Shown piece by piece: positions 36,501-49,800 of a stretch of DNA of 64,000 nucleotides. Under the pieces are notes generated by a model that saw nothing but the letters and a program-made list of their open reading frames with translations, was not told the DNA's origin and did not search any database. The stretch is taken from assembly GCA_031308135.1 (NCBI GenBank), contig JAHLJT010009436.1, positions 122,055,608 through 122,119,607 on the forward strand, read 5' to 3'. The translations under genes were made by a program, and so were the position numbers. Source of the stretch: Acheta domesticus (taxonomy: Eukaryota > Arthropoda > Insecta > Orthoptera > Gryllidae). Every line of letters begins with the position of its first letter. Positions within the stretch are counted from its first letter, which is position 1.

Positions 36501-36919
36501 AATCCAGATTGTACGGAATGAATAACTCTAATTCGATTATCACGATTCTGGAGTTGACTCTCCCACACTTTTCCAAAGTCTTGGATACAAATGGTAACTT
36601 AAAATGAAATGTGAAAATCTTTTTCATTTATTGGATTAGAGATCTTCGGAAAATGAGTTTCCACTCCACTTTTCCAATTCACAGTGCTATTATTTTACAT
36701 CGACCAAGCGAAATTGCCGAGTGCGTAGCGCGCTGGATTCGCAATGGGGGCGGGCTCGATCCCCGGGCGGGCCGGGGTTTTCGTGGTTTCCCTTCGTCAC
36801 AAATCGAATACTGGGATGGTTAAAAAATCCCACGAACTCTTCCCACTTCCCACTACCGCACCTACCTTCTCCTACCATCATCCTAGTCCTCGTATCCCTC
36901 ATCATCACCCTATCACTTC

Positions 36920-36962
<43 letters not shown>

Positions 36963-37780
36963 GTAATATCCACTTGTTATTTCGGCTGAAGGTGTAGTCT
37001 CAAAAAATTTCAGGAAAAATCTAAAACAAATGGGATAACCTCAACGAATCCTAAACTACGGACAGAAAGCAGTGATCCTGCAGACATGTCATATAGTTCG
37101 CAAGTTCTTGAACTAACACAAATGAGGCTCCCATATTGGTCTTGAGGGTCAGAGTGAAATCTCTCTCCTCAGTGACTGAGCTCTTTCCTATTCGTGGCAG
37201 GATTGGGCAAATTGAACCCAGCACAAGCAGCTGAGAGTGACAAGATAATAATAATCCAAACACATGCCTCAAGTGGTACGAACACTCACCAAAACCGGTG
37301 ACATCGGTTGGATTGTGTAGAATATTGTACGACCAACAAATTCAAACGGATCACACGATAGCAGCAAACAAACCGGATATTGTTATCCGGGATTTTGAGA
37401 AAAAATCGTGTCTACTGTGGATGTTTCTGTGCCTTGCGATCAAAATGTCGTAACCAAGGAGGCAGAGAAACGTCTTAAATACAAGAGTTTGGAAATTGAG
37501 ATCAGCCGAATGTGGGGCGTAAAAGCACAGGTCATCCCGATAGTTATCGGAGCTCTGGGATTTGTTCCGCAAAATTTGTGTAAGAACTTGTCTAAACTCT
37601 CATGTCATTCAAAGGACTGGGAAGTGCAAGAAATTGCTTTATTTGGCACAGCTCACATTTTGCGCAAAGTATTGTAGAGGCACCGACAGTCCCTAGATCT
37701 GCTCCTTAGGTAGCTGGTTGCAACCTGGAGTAGATTTTATACTCAGCCGACTCATAACATCTGTAGTCGTAATATGGAGC

Positions 37781-37836
<56 letters not shown>

Positions 37837-40800
37837 ACAGCAGGGCAAAGTTGTTCGCGAGCGTGGTCTACCACATTTGTCCCCTGGAGGACGCTAAATG
37901 AGCAACAGTGTTTCGCCACCTACGCGCTTGACTGAACGTGCGAACCCCACATGCTGAGGGAAACTGCACCTCTATACTGGTCAGCGCGTCACCAAATGGC
38001 TATCATGCCAGGGTGGGCGTTGGAAAACAAACAAACATCATTTTACATCAAAATTATAATTTAACTTTTCTTTTAGGTCGTAAGTCACAAGGTGAGACAT
38101 TTCGGACGGAAACAAACAGAACCGCCTTATTCTCAATTAGAAGAAAAAAAGTTTCTAATATAATTTCCCTTCAATTGAATTATTGATTGAATATTTTGGA
38201 CTTCCGGGCGCATAAATTGACAAGATAATTATTCCCATATATGTAGTACAGGTTTTTATCGCGGATGGTGGCGGTGTTCTTTCACCCGCAGGGTAGTGTT
38301 TTCCCAAAGTTGCTATCTGCCGTCAGCGGGACATTACTCCAGCGGTGACAAGCGACTACCGACATTTATGATAGTTTAGTGCGTGTAAGTGTAAGCGTAT
38401 ATAGATAAGGGGTGAGAAAAGGAGAAGGGAAAGGAAGGAAAGATCGCGTGCGGTCCGTGGCCCTTGGTTAAGGTACTGCCCCGGTATTCGCCGAGGAGAA
38501 ATCACGGAAAATTACCGCTTAGAGCAGCCGGCCGCTAACATTCTCCTCCAGACAGCGGTTGAATTCTACCCAACTATATAGCTAGTGTCGAAAATATTGC
38601 CACCGCCAGGACTCGAACCCTAGGACCTCTCGATAAGAAGCACTTGCAATAAAATCAGTTGATGTCCTGAGTCATCCGAGACGGTAATTTTCCTTCGAGA
38701 AAAATCTTCGTGTCAACACGTGTCGATTTCTCCTTTTCTGTAACGTCCAGAAAATTGCGCTTTCAGTAAGTCGAAGAATGATATTCCAAATAATACCGAA
38801 GAATAATCTATATGTTTGTAGAAATGAAGAAAAATGGACATTTGTAACATGTTTGCAATGCCAATTATGAAAGTCTTGTATTGCGCGCGGACGGCGAATG
38901 CGCCGGTTTAAGGCCGTCAGAACCTTAATCTCGCAGTCGGCCGTCAGAATTGCATTGCAATCGTTGCTCAAAAACAATGCGAGTCGCCTCCCAAATGAAC
39001 TGCAGAGCTTCGATTCTTGCAAATGCGCTTAACATTGAGCTGTTGTACGGTGATGATGCGTATAAATTGGAGGTTATGAACGCTGTGACGAAATCAAAAA
39101 ATTACAAAACAAACTCGTACTTTCTGAAGGAATCACTTCTTTTTAGGTCAAAACGCCAAAAAATATTTATTGTTGTTATCAGGAACACGCTGGTGTCTTT
39201 TCATCTACAATGAATCGCCTACGTATAATCACGAGAATAGGCGCAATGGCAATAAAACAATTCATATTCTATTTTCATATATCCACTTTGACCGGTTACG
39301 TAGAAACTTACTCAGTTGTAATGTTTGTAATGTAACATTGTAATGATTGTAATGTTTATAATGTAACGTTTGAGACAAATAAAAAAAATATTTTCTTGGT
39401 ACTGAAATATTTAAATTGAATGTACTACACGCAAACGTTGCTTACACATCGTTATAATTGCCCATTGTAAAAGGTTGTACAAGCCAGATTCGAAAATCTA
39501 GGCTCATAATATTACATCTGCATGTTCATACTTTAAAGTTACCTCTTTGGCTGCTGCGGCCGTGCCAAAATGTGTCACACGGTATGCGTAATACGCAGTG
39601 TGAATACGAAGCAAATCCAATGATAGCGAAACGCAGACACACAGAGAAAACTTCGAAGTACTCAACCACTACAAGACAAGTAACAACAGTCCAAAGAAAA
39701 TATTAGCTAGGGAAGACCTAACGAAACATCAAGAACTTCAATGTGTAGCAGGGTTAGAAAAGTAAACAGCGAAACAGCGATGTCAGTGCGACCATAAATG
39801 TCTCTTTGTGAGGCAGTCCCCGGGGAGAGTGAGACTTCCTAATCTTTCTTAGAGCGCACTATAGTGATGTATACGGAATTTAAGAAACCAAGTTCTGTTG
39901 TACCTACGTAGAGGGTTCAAAACCTGACAATAAGCATTAATGGAAGCAAACTCCTCGTACATTGTGAGATCAACGAACCATAAAGGCATCAAAGTATCAA
40001 GTTGTTGTGCAGAACCACATATAGATATATCCAAATTCATCTCAGAAATCAATAAGCCCTCACGAAAGGCATTATAAGAAGGAGAATGGCCTCGTGCGCT
40101 TACATGTCTAGAGGTTTTTATCGACAGCTCAACTGCCCACAAGTCCAGAGGCCCTCCCACACGGACATTTTCTACGTGTTAAGAAAGACGAGGACGTCCA
40201 GAGTATTGAAAAGGTCACTATTGAGTTGTCAAGACTTCTCCAAACATTTGTCTACTTTTCCGCTATTCCCATTTATTAAACCGATCAAAAATGTCAAGGA
40301 AGATCCTAGGGATACTTAAACACATAGTACTTGCTTTTATATGCAGTCACAAAGTTTATATTTTTAGTTTTGAATTAAAACAACTGGTAGGAAGACTAAA
40401 ACCTACAATATTTACACCCATGACTTTTTCCAGATAACCCTCTCGTGTGCAACTACAATTCGAATCAACAAGTTTCGTTTAGATATATTACTCCCAAGAG
40501 ATTCGGAGGAAAGCCTATTAACATTGATGTATTTTACAAGGTAAGATTATTTTTATTCTTCCACAAAGGAAATTTCTTCTGCGTACTGAACAGTGACACG
40601 TCTTAACAGATGAAAGAAGAAACAAAATGGACACTGTGGAAGGAGTATCCTCCAATGGTTACAGCAGAGATTGCTGACATAATGGAAGCACCGTTCCAGC
40701 CCACTACTCTTTATCAGCTTCAAGTAATATCTAAGCAACCCCTATTAAATGACAGTGACATCTCCGAATGTGAATTCTGCTCACTAACAGGTCAGTTTTA

Positions 40801-43800
40801 GTAGAGTCAAATGGAATATTTAAAAACTGTGTATGAAATGGCTAGTAAGCGACGAGAAGTTAAAGAGAGACATTTTTGTGCTTCAGTTAAGGACAAAGCC
40901 TTCCTGCCAGAAGTTGTTAAAACAATATAAATGATCTCAGAACGAAATAAATACAGGATTAAGATTGTTACTTATAATCGTTAAAACAAAGTTGCACATA
41001 TGCAATTGTGAACATCGCGTCCCTGATTACTGGCAACTCATGCTCAACTGGAATTTGGCAGGTACACATTCTGCGTAGCAGGGGCGTTTATTCCATGGAA
41101 GCAGGGGAAGCATTGCATCCCCAATCGTTTCCTTTAAATACCACTTGACTAGTAATTTAGGATAATTTACTTGTATTTCAAGCAAAAACAGTTTAAATTG
41201 GACGCGACAAATGCCCGGAAAACTTATCTTTCCAAAATAAGCACGTAATTATTATTGTCACCAATAGATGGGGTAGAGATTGCTTGTAAAGCTCTTTGGA
41301 AGCACTGGGCTGGCTGCATCCAGCGCCTCATAGGGAATGCTATGATCAGCAGATATACTGGCGCATGTGGTGGACGCGCATGTGCTCATTCCGTCGAGGT
41401 CCTCTCTGGAAACAATCGGCCAGTTGCTTACAGCGACTCACGGCGCGTGTGTGGTGGGCTCCGCATGTGCTTACCGGTTCAGTGGTATTAATTTATTTTT
41501 TCTTCGAGTTCTTATTTTCTTGTGCTGCAAGGCTTCGTTAAAACTTTAAATAATTACTGCCTGAAATAATTTAGATAAGGTAGTGAAAAGATATTCAAGT
41601 GTAAAAATCATTTGACCGAGCATTTTGAAATTAAAAACTTTCGATTCAACACGAATTCAGTTTTCGAGGACATGATGAGTCATTTGACTCCACAAAATAA
41701 AGGGAACTTTAACGATTTGGTACACTTAAAAGCAAAACATGATCCACGCAGCATCTCGCGAATTCATCTGTACCGGTACTTCAAATTTGATTCAAAATGA
41801 CATAATATTTTCAGTTGTGATGTTATTTCCAAAACATTAAACAAGAAATAAATAATAGTAATTTCGTCGCCATTGTATTAGATGAGAGTACAGATGTTGG
41901 AAATCTAAGCCAATTGTCTAAAGAAGTGTGTTATTAAAATGCGGAAAGAAACGGTGAAGAGAGATTTCAAGACGTCTCTTCAGACAGAACGGCAGAAGTT
42001 TGATATAGAATTGTAAGAGATAACGTTGAAGATTTAAATGTGAATCAAAACGTATTGGACAAAGTTATGATGGTGCTGCGGATGATGGCTGATCATTTAC
42101 ATGGGCTACGGGATTAAAGTGAAACAGGTATACCCTAAGCACTGTTTTGCTCATAAATTAAATCTGGTATTATCTCAGTTTCCAAAATTAAAGAATGTAA
42201 AATATTTTTCAACACTAACTGGTTTATGAACATTTTTTTCGCAGTCTCTTAAACTTTGCCATGCACTACATGATGAGGTTAAAAAAAAGGTTTCCAAAAG
42301 CAGCTTTCACCACATGGAATTACAATAGTAGATTAGTTCAAACTGTATATAAGTATCGAGATCCTCTTATGAATTTGTTTGAAAATGTTGTCGAAGGCGG
42401 CAGAGCAGAAACTCCCACGTCATCAAGAGGATTTTTAGAGTTACTAAAAAGATAGTAATAATTACAAGGTAATACAATTACCAGTATTGCCTTTACAAGT
42501 GGTTTAAATTATCCATTTGTCGTCCGATCCATGTGAAAAATTAAAAATCTTCCATTTGATATGTAATTGCTACCCTCGAAATAAATTTCATCACACGCCA
42601 CTGTCAGATTACGTGTACGATTCCTGACAAACACTAGTACAAAAAAGTTGCCTACCAATCAGGGACGCGATTTTCAAACTACCGTAAGTAATTTGGTAAT
42701 ATGAGATTCACCAATGCATTGGCAATGACATTGGCAAAAAGTGATCACCTATCGATTACACCTATCCATAACATGTCCTGGAAGTTTATTCCAACTAAGT
42801 TTCAATCTATTTACAATCTATCGTACACTTCAGAAAAGATAAATTCTTAACTTAACAATCTGCAATCTGCTCACAATGCATTAATGTATGTTTGCACAGA
42901 TGAGTTGGATCCCGTGTACAACCTCTCAGTTCATTCTTTCGATTCAAACTGGTTTGCATTGACATGGAGAATGACACCTCGAATCTGCCCAAAGGAAGTT
43001 AACTTTACTATTCGGTATTGCAGCAACATCTCAATGACATTTCAAAAACATAGAAATATCCTGACCCTAGATACAGGCGAAAAATATCTGAGAATACAAG
43101 ATTATGTGTTTCCAAACAACACATATAATGTTTCGGTGAGTGAACATCTTCTTCTTATTCTTCTTCTTTCTTCTTCTTCTTCTTCTTCTTCTTCTTCTCA
43201 TTATTATTATTATCATCATCATTATTATTATTATTATTATTATATTAATTACATTTTCCTTTTGCATCTTACCGTCCGATTATCCAGTCACTTTCATAAT
43301 TACATCTAACGCTGCAATAACAACAATAAATTGGTGTACGAAAATAAAATACTTCTTTACCTTAAGTTTTCCACGCACTAATGTCACGAATGTTTCTTTT
43401 GTTTTGAAAGTAAACTACTATTTAACCTTTTGAATAAAAATAACATGTGTGTTTTTGGCATTTAGGGTCAAATTAATTCGACTTTTGCCAGCTAGCAGTG
43501 TTCCCAGACCTGAGCCTCGTGTAGCATGTGGCGAGCATGACATGTTCCCCTTCGCCGTACCTAGCTTAATTGGCCTACCTAAGCATTCTTTTGTCACCAG
43601 AGGCGTATTTGGGTATTCAAGCGCCCATGGCAAGTACAGAATTTGCGCCCCTGTCAGAATACTTCAAATTAGCGTTGCTGTTATTTGTTTTAGCGGGTAT
43701 ACTGTAAATAGCGCCCCGAGTGAGTGGCGCCCATGGCACGTGCCACGTCTGCCGTACCCTAGATACGCCTCCGTTCGTCATATAAACAGAGAAACGGAGA

Positions 43801-46800
43801 CGATTTCCTTTACTAGAAAGCTACAGCTTCATTTTTGTCCCGGCCGGATATTGATTACCTCACAGAAAACTAGCACGTTGTTCATGAGTCTCCTAAGGGG
43901 CGTAAGAATAACGCACAACCCTTTAAGTTTTTTACCTAAATAGCCTTAATATGGAAACAATAATTTTAAATTGCATTAAATATCCGGAAATCGTCGATTT
44001 TAAGAGTGTTTAATATTAAAATATTTGACTTTCTCTTTCTAGTAGCACTTATTAAAAAATATGTCAACTTCATTTAATGTAATGTTTTGCCAAATTATCA
44101 TATCAATTTGTTTTGATTATAATAATTTATTATTATTATTATTATATTATTATTATTAAAGCTGAATTGTCGTAGGCACTAATTTTTGAAGTCCAAACAT
44201 GAATCCCATCCTTTCATCTAGCGATATGCTGCCTCTTTTATTACATGGTGTTTAATACTGATTTTTTGTTCAGGTTGAGCTAAATGTCAGGGAATTCCAG
44301 AAAACAATTTTCAGTCCAAAAGTGACAACGACTCTGAAAACATTACCAAGTGAGTTTACTTCTTTGGTATTTTTAAATGGAACAAACTCTTAAATTTTAT
44401 TCAAAAACTTCCTCTAAAAATCACTACAAAAACTGCCTTCGCTTGAAATGATCACTCGAATACTTTAATTGATCAGTGACCGAGAGGTCCTGGGATTCGA
44501 GTCCGGGAAACTTCCTCTAAAAATCACTACAAAACTGCCTTCGCTTGAAATGATCACTCGAATACTTTCATTGGTCAGTGACCCAGAGGTTCCTGGGATT
44601 CGAGTCCGGGAAACTTCCTCTAAAAATCACTACAAAACTGCCTTCCGCTTGAAACTGATCACTCGAATACTTTCATAGATAAGTGACCGAGAGGTCCTGG
44701 GATTCGAGTTCCAACGGTAGCAGGATTTCCGATACCAGCTTGTCAGCTACTCTCTCAGTCTGAATCAATGAAAAACTACTGATTGACAGTGACTATTCAC
44801 TGATTGTGTCAGTTATAACCCTGCCACTGACAATCAGTGGATTAAAATGAACAATTCAGTGAAAATCTGGCGCATTTTTTTTGAATCAGTGAAACTTCTC
44901 TGTTTGAATCAGTGAAATCTGTGACAACTAGTTGAATGTGACGACTGAACGATCAGTGAACGATGGTGGCGCGGCACTTTTACCACTGACGACCAGTGAA
45001 ATACTGGCGTCATTATGAATAGGTTCGCATATTCGCTGGTTGTCAGCGAAACTACACATATCGACTGAAGATATCAGTGACTTCGGCTCTCACTGATTGA
45101 ATCAGCGACAATTTCACTGATTCAGATTCAGAGAGTAGGTCGAGTTTTCCGAGGTTTTTCCGATCATTACCAGGGGAACGTCGGAGCTGTACCGTAACAA
45201 ACTACCATGGAACACGCGCGACCTTTCTTTCCTATTCCTTGTTATTTCCTCACCACTTACACACATTCACGTGTACTATACCATCACACATGTCGGGAGA
45301 AGATGCGGAAGATTAGAGCTTGTCCCGGCTGGGGCGGTGCCACGCTGGTGATACCTGGTTGGGGAAAATTCCCGCAAGCCGACGCACGACGGTGCCGATT
45401 TCGCCAGCCAGCAGGAGATCACCGCCACCTTCCACAACTTGCACCTCACTTACACCATGCACTTCACTTACACGATTAATGTACCTTAGCAGTTGACGCG
45501 CCAAGAATCACTAAACAATCAATCATGTAATCAACTCCTCAATTTCCACCTTCAAATTCGTCTATTTCCACATGTAGTGTATATCGTGTAGCTGTTGTGT
45601 AGAATAGAGCCAACGAAGGGACAACATCCTTCACTTGGTTATGAAACACCTACAGTTGCATCTTCAGTGGTAGCGAGTTATTAATAAGGCTTAAGAACTA
45701 TGTAGACACTAGAGGTACAATGCACCATTGCTAATGGTTTTAGACTTTCATTACCTCGAAGCAAGGTAAATGAATAAAGATGCTGCAGTAATAAAGCAAC
45801 AGTACTTTTATATAATTGTTTTCTTATTAAAATATAGAGGTATGGTAATGGAAGTGCAGGGATTTGTAGACGCTCCCAGTACAAAAGTTTTCGCGGAGGC
45901 GGCAGATCTTCCACTAAGCAAAGTCGCCCATCTATAGACCCCAATTTGTGTCAAAATATGCTGATTATAAAATTATCTTTATTAATAAAAGCACGTAGCA
46001 CTAATATGATCTTTATTTATTATCATTCATATGAACTTTAAATTTCGTAAACAAAAGTAGCCGACTTGATGCTTTCTCATAATGAGGTTTTTATTTATGG
46101 TTAATATCAAATACATCATTATTTGTTGGCTTATAACTAATATGTATAAGTGAATAATTGATACATTGAAAGTGTGGCGTCGTGGTAGCGAAATGAAGAC
46201 ACAGACACAAGCTCTTTGAACAATCAGTTTATTTTCAAAATTTTACAACTACTAGTGTGTACAGCTCTGGGGTTGTTTTCGCTATCTACTTTCATTACTC
46301 TCAAGCACATTGTTCCCCACCCCTTGGCTAATGCATCCGCCACTCAAACGCTTTACCGCGCAGTTACACTGATACCCAGTGCAACGCAACGCACTCGCAG
46401 TGTCACGAGGAGTTCACGCCCACCTTTTGGGGTAGCAGTTGCGGCGGCACGCAAGGCAATCGAAATCTCTCTGCCTGGCATTTCTGCTCTCACATTTTTG
46501 GCGGTCACGTGATCGCCCACAGCCTCCGTGAGTATGAGGGTGGCCGCTCGGCCAACACACGGAAGTCTTGCGTCTTAGTGGTGGTGAGGGGGGGGTCACT
46601 CTTCTCCCCCTCAGCTGGCCATGTTTTTGCGCCGCTCTTGGTTCCCCTGTGGTGGCCAGTATTCCAACGCCTGCTAGCACGTTCGGAAGCGTGGCTGCCA
46701 ACTGATGGCGTTACAAAAGACTTCCATTAGTACTGAAAATTAGCAAAAACTAAATTTTTGATATGAATTATTTGGTTTCTGAAGGGAGGGGGTGAAGCAT

Positions 46801-49800
46801 CTTGAGCTGGGGTGCCTCTTTATGTACGGTACACACATGTTACAGTCAAAGTAAATAGTCTAGCCAATACGAATAATATCCAGCATTGATTTACAATATA
46901 TACCGAATTTGGTGAATTTGATTCTCTTCAAAATATTAATATTTTGTCTAGCTTTTATGTATAATAGCTAACAAGAGTTGGTCAAAGTCATAATTCTATT
47001 TTCGTGAGTATTTACTTTTACCATTCGCAACGCATGTCAACGTTGTTCACGAGGCTCCGGCCGTCGGCCTACCCGTTTATTGAAGGTTGCTTAACAACTA
47101 CTCTGGTAATAAGCGATCACTGCAATTTACATTAATACTAGAAAGCCCGACGCAATCGTTTTGACGCAATGTCGTATTCGTGTATTGTTTTCCGTCCAAC
47201 AATAAGCACAAGGGCTCTGGGATCTCGTGACTTTTAATGTATTAATGAACTAAATATTATAAGAAATTTTCAAAAACTTCCATCGTATTCCAACTTCCTT
47301 CCATTGTATACTCTACCTCAGTGGTGTCAAGGTCTTCTACAGGTGGCAGTGGCATGCCTCGTGTCACCGTAGCATGTCACGAAGCTTCTCTGCACAACTA
47401 GTGTCGGGAAAGGGAACTATTACGAGTAGTAGTAACCCCATCGTTTTACTATAGGAATGGCGTTGTCTCTGATGGCAGGGTAATGAACTGCGTGGAGGGG
47501 CGATTTGGTCGTGGCACTAGTGCCACGGACTCCTGCTCGTGGCATCGACCTTGACAACACTGTTCTACCTTAAACGCCCAAAAGCAGTCTAATAAAAGTC
47601 CTTGCCTAACAACCGAGCCACACTTCTTTACGAAATCCTGTTTGTGTAAGCTTATCGACTTGCGAGAATTGACGCATGTTGTCTTCAATGAAAGACATAT
47701 CCAACAGAGCAAGCAATGAAAGACATACCCAAACAGAGATTTTTTTTGAATAGATGATATCCATAGCCACGCCAGTGAAACGAATCATTATCGCTGTCTG
47801 TTGGTATCTTGCGATGAAATATAACAGACGAGCAAGAAGCTTTCCGCAAATCCTGTCTCGTAGCTTCTGTTTGCATTGAAATCAGAAGTATCTTTATTTG
47901 AATAACGCTTCGTACCACGTTTCAGAACTCTGGGTGTCTCACACGGTGATACAATTCTCAATTGACTTCAAAGCATCTCGGATGATCATTTGGAAGAAAA
48001 TTGTTTTGTGATCTAAACTCATGATTTACAACTTTATGGATATGAAAATAACAATTCGTCTGCTCATTCAAAAATAATTTTTTGCCGGGAACCATGTCGA
48101 ACTGGACATCACCTCGCACTAACGAAATGTCCCGATGCCAATCCACAAGTAAGGAAATATAACCGTACTAGATATAGTCACCCAGGGAAACATTTTCTGA
48201 AATTATTTATGTTACAAATTATAATTGAATATATCCTTGACCAGATGATTTGGATTATTGTTGAGATCGCCAATTTAATCGTTTTTCAATATTTATAATT
48301 GAAAAATAAATATTATTCAATATCATTTTAGACCCATCAGTTTATCATTTCAAAATCCTTTTGTCTTTTAAATAATAAATAAATATTGGCTTTTAAAAAT
48401 AAATAATCGAGAAAAGCCCCCGGCAAAAATTATTTTTGAATGAGCAGACGAATTGTTATTTTCATATCCACAAAGTTGTAAAATGATGAACAACCAGAAA
48501 ATAAATCATATTAGGTGCGGGTATCCCATCACAAATTCTAAATACAAGTATAATACATGTGTTTGCGCGCCCTTTACAGTGGAAACTTTAATTACATTTC
48601 AATAAATTTGAATCTCTGGCGTCTCATATTTATTCTAAAAAGCTATGAATTATTGAAATCAGTAGAAAGAGTTAAGAAACTTGTATTTAATAAAGTTTAA
48701 TAACGTTAATAATCATATAATATTTGCTGTGATTAAATTCCCTAAATTTGAAGAATAGTCCTTGAAATATATCACCCAATCAGAATGACTGCTCATAGGC
48801 ATTCTCGGTAGATTCTAATGGCCCTGTGTTCTAGTGATAACTTACAATAATTTACACCTTTTAATTGCAATAGTAAAATATGGTTACGCATGATAAGAAA
48901 AGAAATTTGAAATAGTTTATGCAAAAAAAATTTAACAAACGTAAAGGTTTTCATTAACAGACGTTTTTACTTTCCCTCATTAGTACGTATATACGGAGTA
49001 ATATAGTACTATAGGGAAAGTTACCCTGATAACGAACTAGTGGTGCTACAGAATGGCACAGACTTTCCTGTTTACGTTTTCTATTTCATTAGGTCTGGGT
49101 TAACTATTTCGAATTGCCACACAGCTCGCGCCAGCCGCCATACATCGTCGCATATTTTTTGACATTTACTTAATATTGCGGTTTCCTAAAAGTACAATGG
49201 AAATATTAATTTTAGAATATTAAAGAACAGTAAAACCGGCTCCTAAATGGCAAAGTTCTTTACAAAATCTGGAGCCGTTTTTAGTAAAATGGCATTGAAG
49301 CGCTTTTTCACGGAAATGTATGAGTTTTCGAAACAATTAAAGTCATTCAAAGCACATTAACTTACAAATAAAATTGTGTTTACAGATTGCTCATAATGTG
49401 CATATTAAAGCTGTGAGAGATCGCTAAAAAAATATATTTTTGTAATTTTTGCAAAAGCAAACAAATACCCCAAATTGAACTGTACGTCTTATTAAAGAGT
49501 GCCATGAGCGCTAACTGTTCCAAAAGTTTCAAGAGAAACTTTCAAGCCATTGATGAGAAAATGGCGTCTGAGCGTTTCTGAAAATACGGAATTTTGAGCT
49601 AGTTTTCACAGAAAACAATTGAGTTCTCGAGAAACTTTACTTGACATTCTTTAAAGTACACGTACTCAATATAATAATGTAAACAAATCGCCGCTAATGT
49701 AAATAGTAACGACGCGAGATACAAGTACAACAAATTACATTTTTACGTTTTATTGATTGTCTATTCTTCATAATATTGTATCAAGTTCCATTAATTAAAG

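Larger units (their letters stand above)
41014..42672. repeat. Inverted repeat enclosing the hAT relic
   Basis: ATCGCGTCCCTGATTACTGG near 41017 and the inverted CCAATCAGGGACGCGATTTT near 42655 flank the hAT element by about 50-60 bp on each side. The likely reading is a small palindromic MITE that the hAT element later split. Confidence 0.5.

Noticed and set aside
39849..40160. 103-codon minus ORF in intron 1
   Set aside because: I considered an RNase H or retroelement fragment, but no conserved residues could be matched.
43449..43943. 164-codon plus ORF in intron 4
   Set aside because: It runs straight through a hAT-like MITE with its terminal repeats and has no protein motif.
46171..46740. 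Possible solo LTR on the minus strand (AATAAACTGATTG near 46219)
   Set aside because: No TG..CA pair with matching 4-6 bp duplications and no second LTR were found.
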